Source: Planctomycetota bacterium
GTDB lineage: Bacteria > Planctomycetota > Brocadiia > JAJRTI01
Direction of reading: 5' to 3'
NCBI GenBank assembly: GCA_024278415.1
Contig: JAJRTI010000163.1
Location: forward strand, 1-16,033
DNA length: 16,033 nucleotides
Shown here: piece by piece, positions 1 through 6,662 of the stretch
Position numbering within the stretch: position 1 is the first letter of the stretch
Layout: each line of letters begins with the position of its first letter
Program-made: the position numbers and the translations under genes
The notes under the pieces: model-generated
The model's database searches: none
Told to the model about the DNA's origin: nothing
Seen by the model: only the letters and a program-made list of their open reading frames with translations

Positions 1-341
1 AACGTGCGCGAGTTCAATGGACAGCGTTTCCGCTTGACGAAACGCTGTTTGGAAGCCCAACGGGCTTCCGGCTTCTAGCCCAGGGTAGTCCTATTGAACT
101 TCCCCCCCCCCCCATCCGCCCTGCAGGGCGGGCGGATGGGGGGGGAGCGAAGCTGTGCGCCTCAAAACCCAGGGTTGCGAGCTTCGCTCGCGAACCCTGG
201 GCTGATATCCTGAATCCCGTTGGGATTCAGATACCCCAACACGCGGCGTTGCACGGAAGCTTTGACAGTATTCCGGTACTTGGCTGTTGTACTTGGCTGA
301 AGTGTTACTCAAAGATCAAAGATGTGACCCTGACCCTGTGA
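1..341. repeat. Palindrome-rich repeat region with no intact gene
   Basis: This stretch is a chain of short hairpins. Arms visible include ACAGCGTTTC/GAAACGCTGT (21-48), GGAAGCCC/GGGCTTCC around 51-69, a near-perfect palindrome around the CTGCAG at 120-126 flanked by C- and G-runs, CCCAGGGTT/AACCCTGGG enclosing GCGAG/CTCGC (about 168-201), and GAATCCC/GGGATTC (about 212-228). A minus-strand open frame of 73 codons (91-312) runs through these hairpins, but its product is low-complexity and I do not accept it as a gene. From base 1 the plus strand reads NVREFNGQ before entering the first hairpin. That may be a scrap of the gene remnant that resumes at 342, which would make this region an insertion inside that gene. 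I see no transposase and no clear target-site duplication. Confidence 0.6.
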
Positions 342-1250
342 CCCCTCTACGCGGCCAAGCTTGCAAAGGAATACCCCCAGGAGGGGCGCTTCAACATCTG
401 GATACTCAAGGTGAAGGTGGAGTATGCGCCGGCCGAGCGGGGACATGAACCAAGGCCGCGAAGTGGCCGACTTCGTGTCCCCAGACGAGCGGACACCCCG
501 GGGCCTGAGGGCAGGAAGTCGGCCTCGGCTGCCTCGCCCGGGGCGGCGATGCAACCCGCGTCCCCCCTCCCAGGGGGGCCCACAGGGGGGTTGGGACGGG
601 GCGGTCAAACGGCGCGCCTGCCTGCCCCGCGCACGGCGCGGCAGGCAGGCGCCAAGGCTACCCCCCCTTCGGTTCCCCCCCTTGAAGGGGGGGATAGCGG
701 CTTCTGCATCGCATCCCCGCAGGGGCCAAGGGCTACATCCTCTACCAGCTCACCGGCAAGCGCATGGTCACCGAGTTCGACGGCAGGCGTTGGCGCGTGC
801 TGCGCCACACGTTCCACAGCGCGGACTTCGAGGCCCGGCCGTCGCAACAGGGGTGGCGCTTCACCAAGTTCGACGTGCAGCCGAGCGATGAGGCCCGGCA
901 GATCAAGATCGGCCAGTTGAAGGCGCGCTTGGCCAAGTTCATGGCCAACCCCAAGCGCACGCCCGCGCAGACCGCGCGGCGGCTGGGCGACGTGTCGTTC
1001 ATGTACTACCTGCTACGAGCAATACCCCGAAGCCGAGCAGGCGGCCCGGGCCTCGCTGGCCGGGGCAGAGACGGCGTACGGCCACGGCAACCTCGCGCAC
1101 GCGCTGCTCAAGCTGGGGCGCTACGACGAGGCCATCGCCCACTTCCGCAAAGCCGCGTCCGCTCCCGACCGCAGCGCGCCGCTGAGCCTCTACCGTCGCC
1201 GTATCCGCGAGTGCAAGATGCGCAAGGAGCGGGAGATGAAGGGGCCATGA
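342..1250 (+). pseudogene. Disrupted gene with TPR-like C-terminus, function unknown
   Basis: Three segments join into one protein-like reading. Segment one (342-436) reads YAAKLAKEYPQEGRFNIWI and ends near VEYAPAER. It has an in-frame TGA at 339-341 and no start codon of its own. Segment two resumes at 725 in another frame with AKGYILYQLTGKRMVTEFDG and runs to FMYYLL at about 1013. Segment three continues in a third frame as YEQYPEAEQAARASL, then GHGNLAHALLKLGRYDEAIA, and stops at TGA 1248-1250. The last segment has the small-residue spacing and RYDEAIAHF signature of a tetratricopeptide repeat. The lesions are loss of the 5' end, a palindromic insertion at 437-720 whose length is not a multiple of three, and a frameshift at about 1013. 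Segment two could still give a truncated product from ATG 764. I do not recognise a named family beyond the TPR. Confidence 0.6.
437..720. repeat. Composite palindromic insertion (MITE-like) inside the TPR gene
   Basis: The segment interrupts otherwise continuous coding sequence. Its ends are inverted: GCGGGGA at 437-443 and TCCCCGC at 714-720. It has two units. The left unit (about 437-545) folds as nested hairpins: GGCCGACTTC (465-474) pairs with GAAGTCGGCC (515-524), and GTGTCC (475-480) pairs with GGACAC (491-496). The right unit is bounded by GCGATGCA (546-553) and TGCATCGC (705-712) and contains CGCCTGCCTGCC/GGCAGGCAGGCG and C-run/G-run hairpins. It encodes no recognisable protein. A related end sequence recurs at 15873-15893. 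Transposition by an enzyme encoded elsewhere is an inference. I could not define a target-site duplication with confidence. Confidence 0.6.
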
Positions 1251-1368
1251 AAGGGTGAGGGGGCCCGCGGCGTGACGGCCCACCTGGAACAGCGCCCCTA
1301 TCTGGCGCCACCTCTGCCACCGCATCCACGAGGAGATGGTTCATGGTTGATGGCCCATGACCGCCTCC

Positions 1369-1397
1369 TTGACTTCCCCTTCGCGGTACCGTACTTT
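1369..1397 (+). promoter_or_regulatory. Possible promoter for the VWA-protein gene
   Basis: A TTGACT -35-like hexamer (1369-1374) is followed after 17 bases by TACTTT (1392-1397), which matches the -10 consensus at three of six positions. It lies 44 bases before the GTG start at 1442. The rest of 1251-1441 contains no gene that I can support. Confidence 0.3.
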
Positions 1398-1409
1398 GGC
1401 CTTCCGTCA

Positions 1410-1430
1410 TCCCTGATCCCTAATCCCTAA
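1410..1430. repeat. Heptamer tandem repeat TCCCTRA x3
   Basis: TCCCTGA (1410-1416) is followed directly by TCCCTAA (1417-1423) and TCCCTAA (1424-1430). On the minus strand this reads as TTAGGGA units. It ends 11 bases before the GTG of the VWA-protein gene and supplies an in-frame TAA (1421-1423) that limits how far upstream that gene could start. Confidence 0.75.
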
Positions 1431-1441
1431 TCTCCGCGGCC

Positions 1442-3721
1442 GTGACTAGCATCCGCCTCCACTTTGCGTCCGACCTCCCGATCCTGGTCATCCTCGGGGT
1501 GACCGCGGTCGCGTTCGCGTCGGTGTGGTTCTTCTACAAGCGGATCCAGGGCACGGTGCCCAAGCGCACCTACAAGTGGCTGGTCGCGCTGCGCGCGGTC
1601 GCCATGGGCATTCTGCTGCTCGCCATTTTCCGGCCCGTGCTCAGCTTCCAGCGCAGCCTCTTCGAGAAGTCGCTGCTGCTGGTGCTTGTGGACAAGTCCA
1701 AGAGCATGAGCATTCGAGACTTCCCCAACCTCCCGGGCCGGCTGGCGCGCGTGCAAAATGCGCTCACCACGCGCGGGGGATTCCTCAGCCGCGTCCGCGG
1801 CGATTTCATCGTCCACCTCTTCGGCTTTGGGGGGGACATCGAGCGCTGCGAAACGCTCAAGGCCCTCAAGGCGCTCAAGCCTGATGCCGACGCGACCGAC
1901 CTCACGGCCGCGGCCGCGGGTGCGACGGCCACGGTCGAGAAGGCCGACGTGGCCGGGGTGATCCTCTTCACCGACGGCCAGCACAATGGCCCGTCCGACC
2001 CGGTCAAAGAACTCGCCTCGCTCGGCGTGCCCATCTACCCGGTGGGCGTGGGCACCAAGCTCAAGGAGCAGCGCGGCTTCAGCGACATCCTCATCGCCGC
2101 GGTCGACGCCAAACGCAGCGTCGCGGTCAAGAACACCGCGCAGATCACCGTGCTCGTGGACGCGGTCGGCCTGGGCGACCGCATGGTCCCGGTCATCCTC
2201 AAGCGAGAGGGCGTCGAGGTGGCCCGCGAGAGCATCGTGCTCGACAACCGCAAGGGCAACCAGAAGGTGATGCTCAAGTTCACGCCCCAGGAGACCGGGC
2301 AGTTCGGCTTCAGCGTCGAGATCCCCGCGGACCCGAGCGAGCGCATCACCGAGAACAACGTCGCCACGTTCCCCATGATCGTGACCGACCCGAAGATCAA
2401 AGTGCTCTACGTGGAGGGCACGCTGCGATGGGAGTATAAGTTCCTCAAGCGCACGCTCGAGTTCGACCCCACGGTGCAGGTCGCGTCGCTCATCAAGACG
2501 GGCCAGGGCACGTTTTACCAGCAGGGCACGGTGGACGACATCAAGCTCAAGGGCTTCCCTACCAGCAAGGACCAACTCGACAAGTTCGACGTGCTCATCA
2601 TCGGCGACCTCGACCGCTCGCATTTCACCGCGGACCAGATGGCCATGGTGCGCAACTGCGTGAAGCAGAAGATGGGCTTGCTCATGCTCGGCGGGTACAA
2701 CTCATTCGGCCCGGGCGGGTACTCCGGCACGCCCATCGAGGAGGCGCTGCCGGTAATCATGGGCGGCCGGAACATCGGCCAAGAGAAGGACGAGTTCCGC
2801 ATGAAGGTCACCCCAGAGGGCATGAGCCACCCCATCTTCGCGGGGTGTGCGGAGTACTTCGCCGGCCGCAGCCAGGAGACGCCGAAGCTGCTGGGGTGCG
2901 TGAAGGTCGTGGGGCCCAAGCCGGGAGCAAGCGTGCTCGCGGTGAACCCGGAACGGCGCAACAAGAACGGCCCGCTCGTCGTGCTCGCGGTGCAGGAATT
3001 CGGCGAAGGCCGGTCCGCCGCGCTCACCATCGACAGCACGTGGAAATGGTACTTCCAAATGCGCGGCCTCGGCGAGGACTCGCCCTATGTGAAGTTCTGG
3101 GGCCAGCTCGTGCGGTGGCTTGCCGGCCGGGACGAGGTCGAGAAGGCCGCGCAGGCCGGGCTCACCGCGTTCATGGACAAGACCTTCTACGAGCCCGGCG
3201 AGACCGCGCGTATCTTTGCCCGCGCGCAAGACGACCAGGGCCAGTCCACGAACTTGGCCTACATCACCGCGACCATCAAGGGCCGCCGCGGCAAGGCGCG
3301 CAAGCTCCAGCTTCCGCCCACCCCGGGCGCGCCCGGCGACTACGAGATCGAGTTCTCGCCAACGGGGCCCGGCGAGTACAAGGTGACCGTCGACGCCACG
3401 CTCGACAAGAAGAAGATCGGCGGGGTGGACCTCAAGTTCCAGGTGGGCAAGTCCAACCTCGAATTCGACAAACTCGACCTGAACGAGGCCACCCTGCGCA
3501 TGATCGCCAAGGCGAGCGGCGGCGAGTACTATGGCCTGTTCAACCTCGACAAGCTGGCCGACAAGCTCAAGGCCACGCTGAGGGAAAAGCAGATCTACCG
3601 CGAACTTGATTTCTGGGGCCAGGGCTTCATGGGCATCCCCCCCTCCATCTGGGTCTTCCTCGTCTTCGTGGGCATGATCACCGGCGAGTGGATCATCCGC
3701 AAGCAGCGGCATCTGGCGTAG
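1442..3721 (+). CDS. Membrane-anchored VWA / glutamine amidotransferase-like protein
   Basis: This 759-residue protein has two N-terminal membrane segments (about 12-31 and 46-63). A von Willebrand A domain follows, with the metal-binding DxSxS at 84-88 (DKSKS), a threonine at 152 and an aspartate at 178 in LFTDG. Next come a beta-sandwich region (about 205-315) and a class I glutamine amidotransferase-like fold (about 318-470, with KVLYVEGTLRWEY and a glycine-rich GGYNSFGPGGY). An Ig-like region spans about 574-670, and a last membrane helix about 733-752. No catalytic cysteine is evident in the amidotransferase-like part, so that domain is probably structural. Related proteins often sit beside MoxR ATPase and DUF58 genes in planctomycetes, with roles proposed in envelope assembly. 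No such neighbours are in this window. The GTG start at 1442 is chosen because an in-frame stop lies at 1421 and the membrane helix follows closely. There is no clear ribosome binding site. Confidence 0.85.
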   Translation: MTSIRLHFASDLPILVILGVTAVAFASVWFFYKRIQGTVPKRTYKWLVALRAVAMGILLLAIFRPVLSFQRSLFEKSLLLVLVDKSKSMSIRDFPNLPGRLARVQNALTTRGGFLSRVRGDFIVHLFGFGGDIERCETLKALKALKPDADATDLTAAAAGATATVEKADVAGVILFTDGQHNGPSDPVKELASLGVPIYPVGVGTKLKEQRGFSDILIAAVDAKRSVAVKNTAQITVLVDAVGLGDRMVPVILKREGVEVARESIVLDNRKGNQKVMLKFTPQETGQFGFSVEIPADPSERITENNVATFPMIVTDPKIKVLYVEGTLRWEYKFLKRTLEFDPTVQVASLIKTGQGTFYQQGTVDDIKLKGFPTSKDQLDKFDVLIIGDLDRSHFTADQMAMVRNCVKQKMGLLMLGGYNSFGPGGYSGTPIEEALPVIMGGRNIGQEKDEFRMKVTPEGMSHPIFAGCAEYFAGRSQETPKLLGCVKVVGPKPGASVLAVNPERRNKNGPLVVLAVQEFGEGRSAALTIDSTWKWYFQMRGLGEDSPYVKFWGQLVRWLAGRDEVEKAAQAGLTAFMDKTFYEPGETARIFARAQDDQGQSTNLAYITATIKGRRGKARKLQLPPTPGAPGDYEIEFSPTGPGEYKVTVDATLDKKKIGGVDLKFQVGKSNLEFDKLDLNEATLRMIAKASGGEYYGLFNLDKLADKLKATLREKQIYRELDFWGQGFMGIPPSIWVFLVFVGMITGEWIIRKQRHLA

Positions 3722-3786
3722 CAGCGGCAGGCAACCACGGAGAACATGAAGCGCGCGAAGCCGCGGCCTCTCCCGAAGCCTCCGCC

Positions 3787-4128
3787 TCACCCCTCCCCGA
3801 AACTCGCCACCGCGTCGTCCTCCGAGTCGAACATCTGGAACACGCGGTCCATGTTCGTGATGTCGAAGAGCGCCATCACCTGCTTGGCCACGCCGAACAC
3901 GCGGACGTCGCCCTTGCGCTGCCGCATGTTCTTCAACGCCCAGATGAGCATGCCCAGCCCCGCGCTGTCCACGAAATCCACCCGCGTCATGTCGAGCACG
4001 ACGTTCACGTTGTTCTTGCTGGCCAGTTCGACCAGCGCATCCTTGAACTCGCCCTCCAGGCCAAGCGTGAGTTCATGTTGCAGGCGCACGACCGTGACGC
4101 CTTCCTTGTGCTCGACTTCGATGGCCAT
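3787..4128 (-). CDS. STAS-domain anti-sigma factor antagonist
   Basis: This 113-residue protein is a single STAS domain of the SpoIIAA/RsbV class. The family acts in the cytoplasm by binding a serine-kinase anti-sigma factor. Phosphorylation inactivates the antagonist and a PP2C phosphatase reactivates it. The diagnostic segment is RVDFVDSAGLGML. Ser55 in DSAGLG aligns with the phosphorylated Ser58 of B. subtilis SpoIIAA. The start at 4128 is set by AAGGAG (4141-4136), seven bases upstream, and by the usual STAS length. In-frame extension further upstream gives non-homologous low-complexity sequence. No kinase or sigma gene is adjacent. It converges with the VWA gene. The same strand carries the tail of a PP2C/SpoIIE-type phosphatase at the right end of the window, a plausible but unproven partner. 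Regulated sigma factor or output is unknown. Confidence 0.9.
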   Translation of the reverse strand: MAIEVEHKEGVTVVRLQHELTLGLEGEFKDALVELASKNNVNVVLDMTRVDFVDSAGLGMLIWALKNMRQRKGDVRVFGVAKQVMALFDITNMDRVFQMFDSEDDAVASFGEG

Positions 4129-4183
4129 GCCGTGTCTCCTTGATGGCAGCGGGGGTGTGCAAGCCGTCGGCTCTTCGTGACGA

Positions 4184-4212
4184 AGTATACCAACGCGGCT
4201 GCGGCCGGAAAA
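4184..4212 (-). promoter_or_regulatory. Probable extended -10 promoter of the STAS gene
   Basis: On the minus strand TGGTATACT gives an extended -10 (TGn) followed by the hexamer TATACT (4189-4184). The -35 position (4212-4207) reads TTTTCC, a weak match. The predicted transcript would start near 4177, leaving a leader of about 50 bases that contains the AAGGAG site. Confidence 0.45.
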
Positions 4213-4264
4213 GGGGCGCCATGACGGCCCGCCACTCCGAGCGCCGCAGCGGCTCACCGGCGAC

Positions 4265-4293
4265 TTGACTTCGCAACCGGCCAGCGCGACAAT
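4265..4293 (+). promoter_or_regulatory. Probable promoter of the MNT/HEPN pair
   Basis: TTGACT (4265-4270) and GACAAT (4288-4293) are separated by 17 bases. They match the -35 consensus at five positions and the -10 consensus at four. Transcription would begin near 4300, about 30 bases before the ATG at 4331. Confidence 0.4.
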
Positions 4294-4330
4294 CCCGCGT
4301 GACAGGTCGGCACTTGGGACAGGAGACAAT

Positions 4331-4660
4331 ATGAGTCCAGATGGGCACGCGCGGTTGCTAAGCGAAATCACGTCGCGCATCCGTGACGCGGTGCAGCCCG
4401 ACCGCGTCGTCCTCTTTGGTAGCCATGCGCGAGGGGACGCCAAGCCGGGAAGTGACCTCGACATTCTGATCGTCGCCCCCTCCGACCTGCCAAGGTGGAA
4501 GCGCACGCCGCCAATCTACCGTCTGCTTGCCGGGCTAGGGGTGCCGAAGGACGTGGTGTGGTGGACTCCCGAGGAGATCGACGAGTGGCGCGGCGTCAAG
4601 TCGCATTTCATCAGCACGGCCTTGCGCGAGGGGAAGGTGCTGTATGAAAGGTCCGCGTGA
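4331..4660 (+). CDS. MNT-type nucleotidyltransferase domain protein
   Basis: This 109-residue protein is a minimal nucleotidyltransferase of the polymerase-beta superfamily. The signature is GSHARGDAKPGSDLDILIV: Gly30-Ser31 starts the nucleotide-binding turn, and Asp42 and Asp44 form the metal-binding DxD. Members of this fold transfer a nucleotide to a small molecule or protein. In several MNT/HEPN pairs the MNT protein AMPylates and silences its HEPN partner. The ATG at 4331 is chosen because AGGAG (4321-4325) lies five bases upstream. Its last 17 bases overlap the HEPN gene, so the two are almost certainly co-translated. The sequence after residue 90 (FISTALREGKVLYERSA) matches the usual C-terminal helix of such proteins. 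The substrate is not predictable from sequence. Confidence 0.85.
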   Translation: MSPDGHARLLSEITSRIRDAVQPDRVVLFGSHARGDAKPGSDLDILIVAPSDLPRWKRTPPIYRLLAGLGVPKDVVWWTPEEIDEWRGVKSHFISTALREGKVLYERSA

Positions 4661-5057
4661 GCACGCGCTCGGCCTGCTGGAGAAGGCGAGCCATGACCTC
4701 GTGGCCGCCACGGCCACCATTGCCACAGGAGAGGCGCTCGACACCGTCTGCTTCCACGCGCAGCAAGCAGCAGAGAAGTCGCTGAAGGCGCTTCTCGCAT
4801 CCCTGGATGTGGTCTACCCATGGCGGCACGACATGGGGGAGCTGCTGGCCCTAGTCGCCCCTCGCTTTGCCGATGTAGCGAGTCTCGAGGAGGATCTGTT
4901 GGCGCTTTCCCCGTACGCGGTGGCCGTGCGGTACGACGACTCGATGTCGCCAGACATGGAGGAAGCGAGTGCGGCCTTAGAAACAGCCGAGCGAGTGCAT
5001 GCTCTGGCGCGGGAACTCATCACGCTGGGCAAGCCATCTGAGGACGATGCCACGTAG
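4644..5057 (+). CDS. HEPN domain protein, partner of the MNT protein
   Basis: This 137-residue all-helical protein has the HEPN (PF05168-type) signature CFHAQQAAEKSLKALL (residues 36-51), usual for HEPN proteins paired with nucleotidyltransferases. It starts with ATG at 4644 inside the end of the MNT gene, and a purine-rich GAGGGGAAGG lies upstream. Toxic HepT-type HEPN RNases carry an R-x(4-6)-H motif. I searched the whole protein and find no arginine followed by histidine at that spacing. It keeps RYDDSM (about 96-101), the place where related non-RNase members have RYP. It is therefore more likely a substrate-binding or accessory partner than an active RNase toxin, although a diverged active site cannot be excluded. 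The downstream 5058-5210 interval holds no gene that I can support. Confidence 0.8.
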   Translation: MKGPREHALGLLEKASHDLVAATATIATGEALDTVCFHAQQAAEKSLKALLASLDVVYPWRHDMGELLALVAPRFADVASLEEDLLALSPYAVAVRYDDSMSPDMEEASAALETAERVHALARELITLGKPSEDDAT

Positions 5058-5210
5058 CTGGTCCGCTGTCATTGGGGCGCCTTCGTCATGCGCCGGACCT
5101 GGCAGCAACTGTCAGTCATGCGCATCTGCTGTTTGGCCGGAGACGCTTCCGCTTGAGGATTCGCTACGCCCCTCCGAGGAATGTCAGCGCTGTGTAGCTG
5201 CGCTGATGCG

Positions 5211-6587
5211 CTACGCGTTCTCGATCCACCGCTTCGGGTTGCGCGCGATATGGGCGCGCAGGAGCGCGTCGAGTTCCGAGACGAGGCTTGGATTCGCGTC
5301 TGCGACGTTGTCCATCTCGTACGGGTCCGCCTGGAGATCGTACAGCTCGAACTGGGGCAGCGCATTGTAGAAGTCGAACCGGTCCTTCAACGTCCGGTTG
5401 GGGTCGCCGCGGAACGGAGGTGCGCCGAGCACGCCGCTGTTAAGCTTCGTATTGCTCGGCTCCAGCGTGGCCTTGCCACGGCGGATGAGCTTATGCGTTG
5501 GCGTGATGACCGCCAGCTCCGCGACGCGCCACAGGCCCTTCTGCACAACCGTGCAGCCGGTGCAGAAGACGTAGTCGTGGGTCGGACCCTCGCCCCGCAG
5601 CAGCGGCAGCCAGCTCGTACCTTCCATGGTGGCCGGCGCGTCCTTGCCCATCATGTCGAAGATCGTCGGTGCGAGGTCCATCGTGGAAATCAGGTGCGGC
5701 ACGCGCTTGGGCGGATCGAGCCCCAGCTCCGCGGCCGGCTTGGCCACGCAGGGCACGAACGCGGTGCTGCGGTACGTCTCGCGGTGTTCGAGCGGAGCGT
5801 TGTGCTCGTACATGTCCTCGCCGTGGTCCGCGGTCACGACTACGGTCGTGTCGTCGTAGATGCCCAGCGACTTCAGTTCGTCCATGACCTGGCCGAAGTG
5901 CAGATCGCAGTAGTGGATCTTGGCGTCGTAGAGGTTCACCTTCGCGCGGTGCTCGTCGGTGAGGTTTTCGGTCCACCCCCAAGTGGGCACGTACGGCTTG
6001 CCGTTGGCCGCGGCCGCTTCGGCAGGCGGCGGCTCGTGGTCGAACGTGTCGCGGTACGGATCGGGCTGGTTGTACGGCTGATGGGGATCCCAGTAGTGCA
6101 CAAAGATGTAAAAGTCGCGGTCCTTGTGCGCTTGGAGGAACGGGATGAGCCGGGCGTTGATATGCTCCGCAAGCACGCAGCAGCAGAACGGGTTTTCGGG
6201 GTGGACCGTGTTGATGTAGTAGTCGTTGCCCCGCACCATCCACGCCGGCTGGCTGGGCCAGGTCATGAGGTTGTCGAACGCGGCCGTGAGGAGCCCGTGC
6301 TTGTTGCGCAGCTCCTCCTGGAGCACCGGCGTGGTGTCGTCGATCCGGTCGTAGGGAAGGTTGGGGTGGTTGAAGAAGGTGCTGACCACGTTGTGCTGGA
6401 ACGGGTACTGCCCGGTCACGTAGCTCGTGAACGTGGGCCCGGTGTGGCCGGTCACGGTCATGGACATGTCGAAGACCGTGCCGTCGTCCGCGAGCGCGTC
6501 GAGGCAGGGCGTGGTCTTGCGCGGGTATCCGTAGCACGACGCATGGTCCGCGCGCATGGTGTCCCAGAAGAAGACGATGGATTTCAT
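5211..6587 (-). CDS. Sulfatase / alkaline phosphatase superfamily hydrolase (threonine type)
   Basis: This 458-residue protein has the sulfatase-superfamily layout: N-terminal strand with metal ligand Asp9 in FFWDTMRADH, the core HYWDPHQPY (164-172), and the second metal site VVTADHGED (Asp254, His255), with the usual C-terminal ELYDLQADPYEMDNVAD. The nucleophile region reads HTGPTFTSYVTGQYP. Where arylsulfatases have C/S-x-P-x-R, this protein has Thr49-Gly-Pro and no arginine. Threonine cannot become formylglycine, so true sulfatase activity is doubtful. A phosphodiesterase or phosphotransferase role, as in threonine-nucleophile relatives, is an alternative. There is no signal peptide, so a cytoplasmic location is likely. 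The ATG at 6587 follows an AAGGAT site. It sits 75 bases after the redoxin-like gene and may be cotranscribed with it. Stop is TAG at 5211-5213. Confidence 0.85.
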   Translation of the reverse strand: MKSIVFFWDTMRADHASCYGYPRKTTPCLDALADDGTVFDMSMTVTGHTGPTFTSYVTGQYPFQHNVVSTFFNHPNLPYDRIDDTTPVLQEELRNKHGLLTAAFDNLMTWPSQPAWMVRGNDYYINTVHPENPFCCCVLAEHINARLIPFLQAHKDRDFYIFVHYWDPHQPYNQPDPYRDTFDHEPPPAEAAAANGKPYVPTWGWTENLTDEHRAKVNLYDAKIHYCDLHFGQVMDELKSLGIYDDTTVVVTADHGEDMYEHNAPLEHRETYRSTAFVPCVAKPAAELGLDPPKRVPHLISTMDLAPTIFDMMGKDAPATMEGTSWLPLLRGEGPTHDYVFCTGCTVVQKGLWRVAELAVITPTHKLIRRGKATLEPSNTKLNSGVLGAPPFRGDPNRTLKDRFDFYNALPQFELYDLQADPYEMDNVADANPSLVSELDALLRAHIARNPKRWIENA

Positions 6588-6662
6588 GGGAGGATCCTTT
6601 CGTGTGGGAGGGGGATTGTGGGCGGAGCGAGGTGACGAGGCCCGTAGTAGGGCGGCCTGTCG

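Noticed and set aside
91..312. Minus-strand open frame of 73 codons
   Set aside because: It is built from hairpin repeats, gives a Pro/Gly/Arg low-complexity product and has no ribosome binding site.
1..724. CRISPR array or integron
   Set aside because: The hairpins differ in sequence and spacing, and no regular repeat-spacer unit, cas gene or integrase is present.
1427..2623. Minus-strand open frame of 398 codons opposite the VWA gene
   Set aside because: It is the antisense shadow of a well-supported gene in GC-rich DNA, and the product is His/Arg/Glu-rich with no family signature.
4331..5057. Classical HepT/MntA toxin-antitoxin system
   Set aside because: The HEPN protein has no R-x(4-6)-H motif, so RNase toxin function is not supported by the sequence.
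5181..6635. Plus-strand open frame of 484 codons opposite the sulfatase-like gene
   Set aside because: The minus strand carries clear family motifs through the same bases, and the plus-strand product is a Val/Arg/His-rich shadow.
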